DNA from: Zeugodacus cucurbitae
Lineage: Eukaryota > Arthropoda > Insecta > Diptera > Tephritidae
Length of the DNA stretch: 64,000 bases
Reading direction: 5' to 3'
Assembly (NCBI RefSeq): GCF_028554725.1
Contig: NC_071670.1
Location: forward strand, 58,124,501 to 58,188,500
In this document: piece after piece, positions 23,584-35,717 of the stretch
Layout: every line of letters begins with the position of its first letter
Position numbering within the stretch: position 1 is the stretch's first letter
Notes under the pieces: model-generated
What the model saw: only the letters and a program-made list of their open reading frames with translations
Databases searched by the model: none
Told to the model about the DNA's origin: nothing
Translations under genes and position numbers: made by a program

Positions 23584-26159
23584 GTAAATACAGTGCAAAG
23601 TCAGCTTTCAACCGCCACCGTCAACCACCGATCACCTACAGCAGCCGGTATGCCCCGACCCGGCGCAGTTGGTGGCTCTTATTCGACGCTACTGATTGTC
23701 ATGGACAGCACCGTGGGGAATACGGCGCAATGACAGCGTCGCACTGCAGTGGTGGGGGAGTCGTTGGCGACCCATACACACACTGAGCGTAGCAGAAAAG
23801 TTTGTTTCGTCGGACAACATAGCCGACAGCAACAGCTTGAAGTGACATTAAAAACGACAAATAAGAAATTATAAAAACCAACAAATGTAATAAAGTAACA
23901 ATTAGAAGGCAAGGGACGATATTTTCAGTTCGCAAACAGTATGTAGCATTTAGCGCCAGCAATAAACACAATAACAAAATTGTTGATGCGGTAGTTACGA
24001 GGGTCGTTTCGAAAGTTTGTTGTTCAGAAGAAGAAATATATCTTATTTTTAATTTTATTTTTAATTTTAGTTTTTATTCACTTTCGTACTTCTATTAAAA
24101 TATACAAAATTAACGAGTTTTCCTTAAATAATTATTGCCAAAAATCATTTTATTTTACTTCCATAAATACATGTGGCAAGCATTTCGAACCACCCGAGTC
24201 ATATTACAAAAGATATCAGAAATTCATCAGTAATAGTTTGTGTCTGTCTGCGGTAAAACGATTTTTCATCGGGCGCCTAAAGGTAGGCAACATTTTATGT
24301 TACTTGTATTTGTCATTATTACAAAACCTTGCCTACATTTAGGGTGAGTTCATATAAATTAAAATACATTATCTCCTATAAAGACTTAACCAAAGCTCTC
24401 TTTATAGTCCGAATTCTATTATTGAAAATTATTGACGTGACTCTACTAAGCAGGTAAGTTAAGTTTGTTATTAGGTCAAATGCAAGGTCGATTTCACATT
24501 TCAACAGTCAGCATCACAAATGTGAAGCACCAAATGGACTCAAGTCCGTTCTTACATTTAAACTTTCCTTGTTGTAGCCAAAGCTAACTAACTCATAAAT
24601 AAAAGTATAGGAATCTCTCCAAGAATTTGTATTAAGCAAAAAATAAGAGCAACTTCCAGAATTTGTGGACAGACATGACATGTTATGAAGACATTATTAT
24701 TATTCATTACCAGGCATTTACTTACATTTCTTCTCTAATATAAAGAAAACCACTAACAAGAAGGGTTTCTGAACCTTATCCGTCGTACACACTGACCTAC
24801 CCTCGTAGCAAATATCTTTAAAAAGCCCGACTACTTTTACATCTTTAATGAGATCGAAGAACTCATTTTCGCCATCCTCAACATTGATGTTTAACTTAAC
24901 TTTAAAGTTGAACTTTGAAAAATCTTATATTACTCTGCTTTTAAATGCGTCGCACGCAGACTTGCCTTTACCACATATATCCGCAAGCACTTGTCCTTGT
25001 ATACAGTTTTTCTAATCAATGTTTCATCCGTGTTTTTGCTGTCTCTCATTCTCGGCAAATTGTTCTTCATTCTCTCGTTCACATTGCACCTTGTCCCAGT
25101 TTTTATTTACTTTGCACTTTTATTGGCATTTTAATGAAATTATTTCCTTTGATTTATGGGACATTGTTGACTTTTGTGCAATTAATAATCACCCGCCGTG
25201 CAGCTGGTGGTGTAGCCAAGAGTTTTAGGTTGAAAAAGAGTCCAAGCGACCAGCGTGTAGAGTGACATACTTTTTGCCCAACATTTAGAAGATCGCTTGG
25301 GATTCGAACATACATATGTGTGTCGGTGTGTTTTTGTGTGGATGTTCGTTACTGTTAATTGAGACTGATTAAAATGAATTGCAGCGCGGATAATGTCAAA
25401 AGGATTCACCGATTGAGGACGGTGCAAATAATCGCTTCATAATTCATTGGCAACGCGGAGGTAAGCGAAATCTTTGTCGAGGGATTTGATTGTTTTAATT
25501 GCTTTTGCATTATGTTACACCAGAATTTAATAAAAAGTTAGTGAGTTTCAATAATTTATTACTAAATATCATATTTTAATAATGGAGTGGAGTTTATTGC
25601 TTCGGCAGGTATTCTGCCTAACTCAGTTCAGATTATGAATATTTAAATTAATCTTATTCATCGACTCTGATTATAGAGGTACACAACACAAGTGACGCAG
25701 CAGATAATACATCACCTGAGAATCCGTCAAAAAGAGTGAATGAGGTAAAGCCTTTGTCCTACGAGTTCATTACAGTTAAATCTCAACTTAAGAGTCTATG
25801 CTAAAAGCGATCTTTTGCAAAGTTAATAGATCCGCCCATGAACATTACAACAATCTGAAGTCTGAAATCTTCATGATCGAAGAAATGCTGTTGTCAATGT
25901 GAACCAAACAGGCGATGTAAATTCATTAACTGTTAAATGGAGCCGTTACAATACGAAATGTGCTTTAGAATAATAATAAACCCAATGATTACCCTCCTCC
26001 CGCCCAACCGACGCGAGACGCGCAGTCCGCAAATGAGCGGAGTTTGCCAAGTCTTGAAAAGCAGGAGTTTTTTAGGCTCTGTAGAGATCTTCTACTGCTA
26101 AGCTATACAAATAAAAATTTCAACAGATAAGATTTAGAATTATGTGAAAGAATGTTTTA
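23584..26159. other. Non-coding DNA with a possible small MITE at 23998-24201
   Basis: The segment 23998-24201 is TA-flanked, and its ends read CGAGGGTCGTTTCGAAAG and, inverted, ACTCGGGTGGTTCGAAATG. Such ends fit a 200-bp mariner-type MITE. The rest, including open frames at 24945-25265, has no recognisable content. Confidence 0.4.
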
Positions 26160-26625
26160 AATTTTTAGAATATTATTTATTAAGAGAAAATATAATAGTT
26201 TCTTAAATGCTGAGTATGATAGATCAAATGTTATACAGCGAGAATTTAAATCATGACATATACCACGGAATGGTTCGTGTAATTCAAAATTTGTTCTAGA
26301 AGAATTTAAAATATAGGGTCTAATGAGCGAGGAGGGACATTGATATTAATATCAGGCAAGAGAAATGTGCTATAAACTGTTCCATTCAGAAGCTTTACTA
26401 ATAATAATTTGCCAATCATTTCTCTACGACTGTAGGTAGATTAATAACTTTAAACAATTAGTATATGAAGGGAGATTTAAGCCTGAATCCCAATGCAAAT
26501 GCCTTAAAGCAAAAAGTACAAATTGTTTTTGAACGGACTCTAACTTATCCGAATATATTTGATAACTAGGATTCCATACTACGTAGCCATATCCCAATAG
26601 AGGCCTCACCAAAGTTTCAAAAAAA
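26160..26625 (-). pseudogene. Jockey/CR1-like LINE C-terminal fragment
   Basis: The minus strand reads ETLVRPLLGYGYVVWNPSYQ, then DKLESVQKQFVLFALR and LPSYTNCLKLL. This is the thumb/C-terminal region of a non-LTR reverse transcriptase (cf. the common LVRPILEYGSVVWNP-type motif). After stops and frameshifts it continues with INVPPRSLDPIF, RTNFELHEPFRGICHDLN and FDLSYSAFKKLL, as in the end of such proteins. It belongs to a different LINE group from the GHVVRM-type tails at 19778 and 55010. It is 5-prime truncated and dead. Confidence 0.75.
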
Positions 26626-28927
26626 TATTTTTTATAAAAAAGAGGCTTAGAGCCTATTCATTGGAACAATTCGTCGAATAGTAACTACATTTGTCTACAG
26701 CACCGCCAAGCTTGAACGAGCTCTTTAATTATTGATGCAGATTTCTGTTAAAATTCGATCTTGGGCTCAACCGGAGCCAGAACTTACCAAAATCTTTATT
26801 CAAAGGAATATTCAATGACAGATTACTTTAAAACTATTGGGATTCGAGTTTTAAGTCATTACAACAATAAAAACAACACTGTAATGTAAGAACTTACGAA
26901 AGAAATTGAGTAAGGAAGTTTGAGGTCCCCTCGAAGCAAAACCGATTTGTAATGCGATACTATACCAAGTAAGATCAATCTCAGTTCTGAAATTCCAAAT
27001 AACATTTATCTCACTGTTGCAGCCTTTCATTTCTCTTATATGGTCCAAATCTGGTAATATTCACATATATTTTGAGACAGATAAGATGTGAGCATTTGAT
27101 TAGAACTCGCGACTTCTGCTGCTAAGTCACACGCTCAATAACATTAAAGGGAAAAAAATTTAATTATCTTGTGACCCCGTTAGCTTGATTTACTTTAACG
27201 TATAACAAGTTTCTTTTATCTCCATAACTTAAACTTATACATAATGTGTTGCTAAGCTCGGACTTTCACAATAAGAACTTTAAAATAATATTGTGTTAGG
27301 AACTCTACGAACAGAGGAGACTTAGATTATACAGTATAGAATATCCTGGCTCTTCCATTCCATTGGTGATGTGGTAGCTAAATGTTTCTGGGAAAAGTCT
27401 CATACTTTTTATTTTCGAGTTCTCACTGGCCTAAAAATAAAATATGCTTTACTAAACTTTGAAATCGATAAATCATTTTTTTTCTATGAGCTCTGATTCA
27501 ATTAAAACACTTCAGCAACAGCAATTATCACTTTAGCATTTAGCATCTAACTTAAATTCAGTAAAAATTCTAGCACTTTTAAGCTCTTTTAAGCATGTTG
27601 TCATCATGACATTGTCTCTAAATGCATCATCAATCTCACTTTATACGTCCACAAAGTCTAAATTTAGCAGCGTTAACAAAGATAGCATGATACATACATA
27701 CAAACACACTTACATATTAATCCACAGAAGCTATTAATAAATAAAAGTACAATGGCTATAGGAAACACCTGTAAATAAGGCAGACAGATCAAACGGCAGA
27801 CAGGTGCCAGTTCAAGTACACAGCGCGAGCATACGGATACATGTATATATATATATTGACATACACACAAGGGCATAAACGCTGTCGCTGCTTAGAATTG
27901 CTTGTTGCGCCTTGTATTATTTTCAATTCACCTTCAACTTAAGCAGCACACACACATACATATAAACCTATTTTCATATGCGAAAGCCTGAAATATTTTT
28001 TTTTCTTATATGAGCACTTCGTCGCATTAATGAAACAAAAGATTTGGAGGACAAGACAAAAAAAATATGAAAATTTCAAAACAAAAGAGATATGCAAAGA
28101 TCATAAAAGTATAATAATAGTAAACAACAACAACAACAAAAAAGGCAAAAATAAGAGAATAAGAATTATGTGAGTGTCTGAAAAAAATAAGATTTAAACA
28201 ATAAAACATCCCGCACGCCTCACCTTCAGCAGCCCACCTTGTTGCCTTGTGAACGGCGAACGGTGAACTCCATCGCAGAAAGGATTGCCACAGCAGCATC
28301 AGGTGTCTGCTGGCCAACTCACATACATATAACTATATTTACGAATAACTGCTGAGTGTACCTTTCGCTGAAAATGCTCACGACCCTTACCCATGAATAT
28401 GCAAATGGTATAATCGTAATGCACTCAGCGTTGTATTTGTGTGCGTAAGTAGACGCCTTCACTTAAACCAAGCGCACACTATTCAACACTTTCACAGTTC
28501 GTTTTAGTTGAGTTGGAGTGTGAGTGCGTGTTTGCATATGTAAATTGACTCAACTCAAATGGAACTCAAAGGTGGCACAGCCTCCGCAGCGTTAAAAGAA
28601 AGTACCATTAAATATGCATGTGTGTTTGTTTGTTGTAGGCATTTCGCCGCAGCTTTCTCGTTTCTCCTCTATTTATCTGAAAGTATCTACATGAACTTAT
28701 TCAGCGCAACACAAAAGCTCATTGGAATGTGAATGTTCGTGCTTTAGAGCTTTTCAATGAATGCTTTTAAGGTAAAGCTTAGTGTGTGTCTACGATAGGA
28801 GCTTGAATATTTATACATATGTGTGTTTGTAGATAAAGACAACAGTCGTGGCTTAATTAACGAACTGGTTCTCAAAGTAGTTGTAGGAATATTTTACGCC
28901 AACATAAATTAAGCGTGACTAAAATAC
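26626..28927. other. Non-coding DNA
   Basis: No exon or element end was recognised. Short frames at 27673-27876 and 28027-28317 lie in simple-sequence-rich DNA (CAACAACAACAAC near 28126, AC runs near 27950). Confidence 0.45.
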
Positions 28928-28929
28928 TA

Positions 28930-29155
28930 TAGTTAAGTTAACTTGAATTAAGTTAAGTTATATTAAAAAAAACCCTGACAAAGTTAGGTTACGTTAAGTT
29001 ATGTTAAGTTAAGTTATGGAAAATTAAAAAAATTATGTTAAGCAGTAAATTGAAAAAATGTCGTTAAAGTTGAGTTACGTTAAGTTAGGTTAAGTTCGGT
29101 TAAGTGTGTTATGTTACGTTACGTTAATTTAAGTTAAGTTAAGTCAAGCTAAATT
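28930..29155. repeat. Degenerate TTAAG/TTAGG pentamer-type tandem repeat
   Basis: Repeated AAGTTA, GGTTACGTTAAGTTATGTTA and GTTAAGTTAGGTTAAG words fill about 220 bp, with interruptions. The unit is mostly TTAAG, with occasional TTAGG and TTACG. Confidence 0.75.
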
Positions 29156-29352
29156 AAACATTTATATTTATGTATTACTGACTATATTGATTTCATGGTT
29201 ACCTCATACAACTTAACATAGAATCGTTACTTAGAATATTTAACAAAGATCACAGGTATTTTAAGTTAAATAAGACAAAGTCATCAGCAAAATATGATTT
29301 TCAATGAAAAGTTACTTATACACACTCTAATAGTAATGTTTAGCGTTTAATA

Positions 29353-30527
29353 TTAGTTTGACAAATATCTCCTTTCCGCCTTTTTTGCTGTTTATTCAAT
29401 GCTTCATAAAGTGTTACAGTGATCGGATTTAGTTCAAATATGCGCCGTTTCGTTCGATAATCTGTTGCCATCCAGACGGCAACTTCATAATATCCCCCTC
29501 GTAGAAGCCCCTGTCCTTATTTTTGGGGAACTTGGACAGCCACTATTCACAAGCCTCTTTTGAGTTCAACTTTACAACAACAAGGGCGTTCGCAAATGGA
29601 CAGGAAAAGATGTTAATCACTTGGCGCCATGTCCGGGCTATATGGTGGATGCGATAAAACCTCCAATCCGAGCTCCCGTAGCATCTGACGAGTCATCAAC
29701 TAAGTGTGTGGTCTGGCGTTGTCCTGGAACACTTCACCTTTCCAGTTGTCCAATTCTGAACGCTTCTGGCCGATTGTCTGCTGCAAGCGGTCAGTTGTTC
29801 GCAGTAGATGGTAAAATTAAGCGTCAGCTCATAGTGGATGATTCCCTTCCCATCCCGCCAAACACACAGCAAAACCTTCCTGGCCGTCAATCTCGGCTTG
29901 GACACTGTTTGGAACGATTCACCAGCTTCGACCACGACCGTTTTCGCTTGATATTGTTGTATGTGATCCATTTTTCGTCGCCAGTCTCCATTCACTTCAA
30001 AAATGGGTCGAGTTCGTTCTGTTTCAGCAGCATATCGCAGGCGATGATTCGGTCCGCATCGCCTGCTTTCTGCAGATGGTTCAAAATGGTTTGATGACTA
30101 ACTCCCATCTCCCGCACGATGTCACGAGATGCCACATGCCGGTCTAACTCGGTGATTTCCATGATTTGATCGGTATTCAGGTCTGCCGTCGGCTGGTTTA
30201 TCCATTGTGTCGTTTTCACCCACTCTGAAGCGGCGAAACCATTCCTCCGCAGATCGAAGTGGAACGTTTCTTTTGCGGATTTGCCTTTAACGAAGGAAAA
30301 CTTTAAAATAGCGCGAATTTCGGAGTTAGTGACCTCCATGTTTACACGTCTATAACTGTTGAACGGAATATCCAAACTAATTATACATAGCGTCGTTATG
30401 TAGGTTATGTCAAGACCTTTCAAAAATGTATAGTATTGCCAGATACGATTTCTGTAGCGCTTTATACTATACATAGCCGTGAAATTCCAAAGACAAAAAT
30501 GCGGAAGGGAGATATTTGCCAACCTAA
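29353..30527 (-). pseudogene. Decayed DD34D mariner with both inverted repeats and TA duplication
   Basis: 1,175-bp element flanked by TA (29351-29352 and 30528-30529). The inverted ends are TTAGTTTGACAAATATCTCC (left) and TTAGGTTGGCAAATATCTCC (right, read inward). Minus-strand transposase pieces run in order: the start near 30340 (MEVTNSEIRAILKFSFVKGK), a helix-turn-helix region (MGVSHQTILNHLQKAGDA), NGDWRRKMDHIQQYQAK, VLLCVWRDGKGIIHYELTLN, then VFQDNARPHT and HPPYSPDMAPSD. The D of QDN and the D of APSD are separated by 34 residues, the canonical mariner spacing. A one-base frameshift precedes VFQDN, a TAG follows PHT and a stop follows APSD, so it is inactive. The first catalytic region appears deleted or damaged. 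Confidence 0.9.
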
Positions 30528-30789
30528 TATATAAAGGCCGGGGAATATGATTATCGAAAAGACCTTTCGGCGAAAAAACTAAAATTCATAAATTTGTGGA
30601 TCCTATATGAGAACTCAAGGTCTTGAATTTGATGGAGGTCACGTTAGTTTATAACTATCATCAGCTCGAGAACAGAGATACCATGCTTAAAGCTGAGTAA
30701 CTAATAGACGTTCAAGCGCCTTAGTTCCAAATAATAGTTTTTCGCCTCCCAAATGAAACCGACTTGGTTTAGTTATAATTTTGTTTATA

Positions 30790-30795
30790 TTTATT
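30790..30795 (-). promoter_or_regulatory. Poly(A) signal AATAAA for the TPR-like gene
   Basis: AATAAA on the minus strand, about 67 bases beyond the stop codon at 30862-30864, a typical distance. Confidence 0.5.
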
Positions 30796-30861
30796 GCGAT
30801 TTTGCTTTGATTTTGCTACAAATTAACATTTCACTCACATATAAACTGTACTCTCGCGCCG

Positions 30862-32865
30862 TTATTTATACTCATTCAATAGACAATCGAGCGGATCGCT
30901 ACTCATCTCCTCCGACTCAGACTCGCTAATCTCAGTAGTCTGCTCTTCGACCTCTTCACTCTCGTCCGAAGGCAAATCCGAGGTGATCCGACTTAGTAGA
31001 CTCATTGTAGTATAGGACTTTATAAAGGTGATCAAGCCACGGCGTTTCCAGAATGGCTTCGCTTGATACTTCCATTGGCGTAACTTATACAAATCACAAT
31101 AATTAAATTCTGACTGCTTAATGAGATCTATGAAAGATTTGTGATTCACTTCGGTTTGCAATAAGGCGAACATATATTTGACGCATATCTTATTTTCCGA
31201 CTCTTTTTCTTCTTGGAATACGTCGCGTGCCTCTCTCAACGCATTCTCTGCTAAATAATATTTATTTGGGGTTTTCATATAAATCTTGGCTATTTGCAAC
31301 AATGATAAGCCCAATTGTTTATTCAGCTCCAGATGTCGCGCTAGCAGAACAGCCAATTTCAGTTTGGCCATGGCATAGGATGTGTTGCCCAAACTTTGGA
31401 ATAAATATGAGAGAGGTAGGTAGGTAGTGGTCCTAGTCTCAATATATAAAAAGATTAACATACTTTTCATAACAAATCCCTTTGCAAATGTTAATTTCAC
31501 ATCTCACTTTCTGGAACTCGCTTGTCTTCTCGCCCGTCACATAACGCTCAGCGGTTCTTAAATTCTTCATAGCCTCCTTGTAATTGCTGATCTCGATAAG
31601 TAGACGCGCTTTCACCAATATGGCTTTCACGACTAAAATTTTCAGCTTCAATTGACCAACTGCAATATACACAAACACATGGACACGCTTGTGAGTAGAT
31701 TGATCCTCAGTTAGAACTCACCTTCGGCTATACATTTAATCGATCGATCAGCTTGTTCAATGCCGTACCTTGGATCGGTATGTATAAATGCCATTGCCGA
31801 TTTGAAGAGAACGCTTGCAAAGTTTACACCAACAAATTCGTGTAAATTTTTCTCATCAAACACGCGTGTAATATTGTCGGTACGCCAGTCCTTAGCACGA
31901 CTCAACGATAGCGCTTTCTCGAAGTATTTTATTTCTTTTTGGAAATCATGAGCCCCTGGAAGTGTTTACAAGAAGACATTTTCTATATAAGCGGGAAAAA
32001 ACGGTTCAGAAAAGTAAAAGCAGCACCTATAATGAGATCGGTAACTACTGAGTAGTAGACACCACCCTAAACCTTCACAAACTTTACTCTTTGGAGTATC
32101 TTCAAATCTCGCCACGGTCCAATCTCCAAGTTCCTAATGGATGGACGAATGAAAATATGAATTCGCCGTAGAGAAGTATCTCTCAAGGTTCAAAAAAATG
32201 CTGCTGCATAACTTCAAAAAGAAAGTTTCAAATCCTTACAAACCTAAGTTTTCACATCGACAAAGTAGTGAAATGAAGATTTCCCAAATCAAAATCAAAC
32301 TCAATGCTGCTACCACTTCGAAAACTACAACAACAGCATATACTTTCTAAACGCACAACAAAAACTCACTTCTTTGCATGTAAAACACGGCATAATGCGT
32401 ATAAATCTTCGCACGAAACTCGCAGCAGAGCACATCGTTCACCCCAAACGAATCGGCTATTACGATAATGATTTCGAGAAAACTCTTCGTGAACCAATAG
32501 AAAGCATCGGGTAAACTTTTCGCTATATTCCAAGCTTGATAGATAAGTTCGTAGGTGGATTTTCGGCTAAGACACGTCTTCAGTTTCGACACTAGCTCGG
32601 CTGCTTTGCATGTTTCGTATAACTTTAGCAGTTCCGTCTTGTTGACCAACATGCGTTGGTTGATGAATTTATCCGTCATCAGCTCATTCTCCTCGCACAC
32701 GAGATACTCGAAGTACTTGGCGCATGTCATGCAGCCCTCGAAACACAGCTCAGATTGGAGTGTCTCGTACAAATGGTGTTCGACGCGTTTCGCTTCGGTT
32801 ATGTTCAAATGTTCGATTTCAACACCAGCCATCTTCCTTTTCAAATAAGCCTTGCCCGATGTCAT
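30862..32865 (-). CDS. Four-exon TPR-like protein, 485 residues (possibly TTC29-like)
   Basis: I reconstruct exons 32865-32370, 31955-31722, 31659-31464 and 31393-30862 (1,458 coding bases, exactly 486 codons including TAA). The introns run GTGAGT to CCAG (phase 1, 414 bp), GTGAGT to TGCAG (phase 1, 62 bp) and GTATGT to CAAAG (phase 2, 70 bp), and all junctions keep the frame. The protein opens MTSGKAYLKRKMAG; M12 is an alternative start. It is almost wholly helical with TPR-like helix pairs (for example AMAKLKLAVLLARHLEL then GLSLLQIAKIYM; ISNYKEAMKNLRTAERY). It ends in an acidic serine/glutamate tail (SDESEEVEEQTTEISESESE). There is no signal peptide or membrane segment. Size and helix pattern resemble TTC29, an axonemal dynein-associated sperm flagellum factor, but I cannot confirm orthology. 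It is intact, with no breaks. Confidence 0.85.
31394..32369 (-). other. Introns 1-3 of the TPR-like gene
   Basis: Intron 1 is 31956-32369, intron 2 is 31660-31721 and intron 3 is 31394-31463. Exons 2 and 3 lie between them. Intron 1 is 414 bp and holds no recognisable repeat. The other two are of typical short fly size. Confidence 0.8.
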
Positions 32866-33685
32866 ACTGGAAACGTACTATTTATGGTGGTGTTTTATTG
32901 TATACTGTTGTGGAATCTGATTTTTACTTTCGGTTTATTGAGCCAAATGGTGCCGAAAAAGTTTGCAAAATGGTTTAAGCAAAATTATTTTTTATAAAAA
33001 AATAAGTATAAAAAAATATAAAAAAATACAAAACTTTTCAGTTTTGCTGTTCGGTTTATTAGAAAATAAAACTGAAAATGAAATATAAAGAAAAAGCATT
33101 TTGAAAGCAAGAGTTTTCAGAGGTTTTTCGAAGAAGAAGGCAAGTGGAAATTTCATATATTTTTTTCAAAAATTTTTCAAACGTATATTTTACACAGGCA
33201 AACTGTTGCATTATTTATATTTTATTTAAATTATTCTATAATTGTCACTCAACTTCAATTCTGTTAGTAATTCTGTTTTTGTTTTTTAATTTTCTCTTGT
33301 TTACTAAAAAAACTCACAAATTCTTAGTTCATTTTCAAAAAATTTCAAAACAAAGTTTACATAAAATATATTTCTGTTGTTGTATTCTATGATATAATAG
33401 ATTTTATTAATGATTTCATTAAACCCGGTACTGCCCAGAACTTTTTACGTTTCAGATTTTTCTGAAAGGTGCCTGTGCACGAAAGTGAAGTCTGTTTACG
33501 ATTCATTATATTCAATATATAACTTTTCCGGAAAATGCGAAAAATCAGCGTAGTTTGTTGTGTTATAGTGTAATTTTCAAGTTATTTATGAAAATTTTGC
33601 GTTACCATATCGTAATCGTTTGTTGATACGGCTTAATGAATAGTAACAATTTGAATACGATTCGAATAATTTAATAACCAGTTTT
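32866..33685. other. Upstream region of the TPR-like gene
   Basis: The likely promoter and leader of the minus-strand gene lie just above 32865, where the start has an A at -3. I see no clear TATA or initiator element. The remainder to 33685 is AT-rich. Confidence 0.4.
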
Positions 33686-34445
33686 TGTTTTAACAAAATA
33701 TCTGTTTCTGTTTCCATTTCAGTTCTGTCATGTTTGTCAGTAAATGGTCTACTTGTATGAAATTACTCATTAGCAAGAGCATAAAGTAAACAAAATACTT
33801 GGGCTAAAATTATGAGAAACTAAATTTTGAGTTTCGGTTTCTGTACTGTTACAGAATTTAAAATATATTTTTTAAAATTCTGTTTCTGCTACAAGATTTC
33901 ATGAAATTTTTAGACATACATTTTTAGATACCATAATATTGTTATGTAAAATTTTCTGTTTCTGTTTAGATTTTGGGTATGACATTTTGATAAGTCTCTG
34001 CTGCAACCGCAATCATGAAATGAAACATAATCATGCTCATAACTAAAATCAAAAGAATATATGTCATATTTTTAACAATCGAAGAATTCAGTTTCTGTTT
34101 CAATTTCGTTACAGAAATTAACTCAATTTTAATAGCATATAAAATGTTTTATTCAATCCATACATCCAAATCGAAAATTTGTTCTCTTAAACATTCTATT
34201 TCTGTTATACCACTTTTGTAAGTTCATACTATAAGTACAAGCATTGGCATAAAACAGAAACAGTAATATTAAAATTCAAATTATTTTTGATAAAATCAAT
34301 TCCTGTTCAATTTCTGTTTCCATTTCATTTGCCATAGTTTTTTAAGCCCATTCACTATTTCGAAATTTCCATTCCGTAGAATCTCTAACAAAACCATCAC
34401 TGCCAAACTTTCTGATTCTGTTTTTGTTACCATTTCCATTATAGC
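33686..34445. repeat. Dispersed TTTCTGTTTC motif region, perhaps a decayed satellite
   Basis: TTCTGTTTC or close variants occur near 33703, 33836, 33880, 33950, 34085, 34195, 34245 (inverted), 34315 and 34420. They are often followed by CATTTC or by GTTACAG. The later spacings are around 110-130 bp, as expected of a heavily diverged tandem repeat, but no clean unit can be drawn. Confidence 0.4.
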
Positions 34446-34560
34446 ACTTTCAAACTTTTATGGAAAAAAATTTCATAATATTGTCCAAAATTTGGACCTT
34501 AAATAAGACATACGAAAATTTTTCAAACTCAATATAGCCAAAGATCGAACTCATCTGACG

Positions 34561-34980
34561 CACGTGCATGCAACTAACAACAAAAAAACTGCCAACATGC
34601 AACCAAGAGCTTGCAACATGTTTTGTTTGCCGTCTGACTTCAGTGAGAAATGGAACAAAAACAACGCCAATTTGAATAATAAATATAAACAAAAATGCCG
34701 CACGTCACCGTTATGTCGTCACTTTGGAGATTTGAATAGCAAAAGAACAACAACAAAACGACAATAAAGCAAAAAAAAAGCAATAAAAAAGCCGCGCAAG
34801 TAGAAAAATTAGCTGTGGAGCGCATAAATCACTAAGCGTGTGCGTGCGTGTGTGCATGTGTGCATGTGTTTGTATGTGTGTTAGAGTGTGTGTTGACTTC
34901 ACCACTGTCGCAATGGTTTGTCCAGCAAATTAAGCGAGTTTTTCATGCGAATTTCCTTTTCAGTTGTACCGTTGACATCG
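34561..34980. repeat. Duplicated module, copy 1
   Basis: This shares ordered blocks with 60833-61241: CACGTGCATGCAAC, then CTTGCAACATGTTTTGTTT 50 bp later, ACAACAACAA-type sequence, and about 380 bp from the start TTTTCATGCGAATTTCC followed by TTTCAGTTG and TGACATCG. Read on the minus strand, the last block is open as RADVNGTTEKEIRMKNSL, versus RFDVTAATERKIRMKISL in copy 2. Read on the plus strand, the pyrimidine run plus CAG resembles a splice acceptor. Function unknown: duplicated exon, untranslated region or enhancer. Confidence 0.6.
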
Positions 34981-35715
34981 GCACGCATGGAACTAGCGAA
35001 TTCGGTTAATACTCTCGACGCGGAGTTATGAAATACCGTTAGAACTGTAAATTGGAGAATGAGTGCGGATGGCGCTGCGGCTATTTGTGATTGACGTTGT
35101 GTGTGAAGCGGTTGAAATAAATAATGTGTTGATGGTGTATTCGTATTTAGACAAACAACAAAATGTGTGCAGTGAATAAAAGCAATGCGAAATAAAGAAA
35201 TGAAAAAATACAAAATAGCAGAATGAAAATTTACAAATAAAGCTTTAAAATTTGTTTTAGTTTAAAAAGTAAAGTGAAACCAGTGAAGTCATAATATTAT
35301 GACAAATAAAATAATTTCAAGAATATCGGCGTCAAAGTATAAGTAAGCTCAGTGCGTTACTTTCACGTTTCACACTTTTTTTCGACCATCTATTGAGTAA
35401 CAAAATAAGGGCACAATTTTGTTTAACTGAGTAAATAGTTACACTAGAAACCAGGTAGCAAGGAGTTTTCCATTCTATATGCAAATCTTTAAAATTATAT
35501 AGCAGTCAATGTGTAATATAGAAGAGAAACCTATGTAGTTGTTGTTGTAGCTGTATAACATATTCAGTAAATAATTGTAAGGAATAATACTCAGTCGACA
35601 GTCATTTAACGGATAAAAATTTGGGTCCATTCCGGTTAAGTAACCTCGATAGATGTGCATTTTAGTGGGGTCCGGTTTTTAGTTTCGAACTAAATCGTAG
35701 AATAATTTTCAATTA
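34981..35715. other. Non-coding DNA between the duplicated module and a mariner
   Basis: The minus-strand open frame entering the module extends to 35213 but has no recognisable domain. Nothing else can be supported. Confidence 0.4.
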
Positions 35716-35717
35716 TA

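Noticed and set aside
28930..29155. TTAGG-like words suggesting insect telomere repeats
   Set aside because: Most units are TTAAG with irregular changes, the tract is internal, and flies lack TTAGG telomeres.
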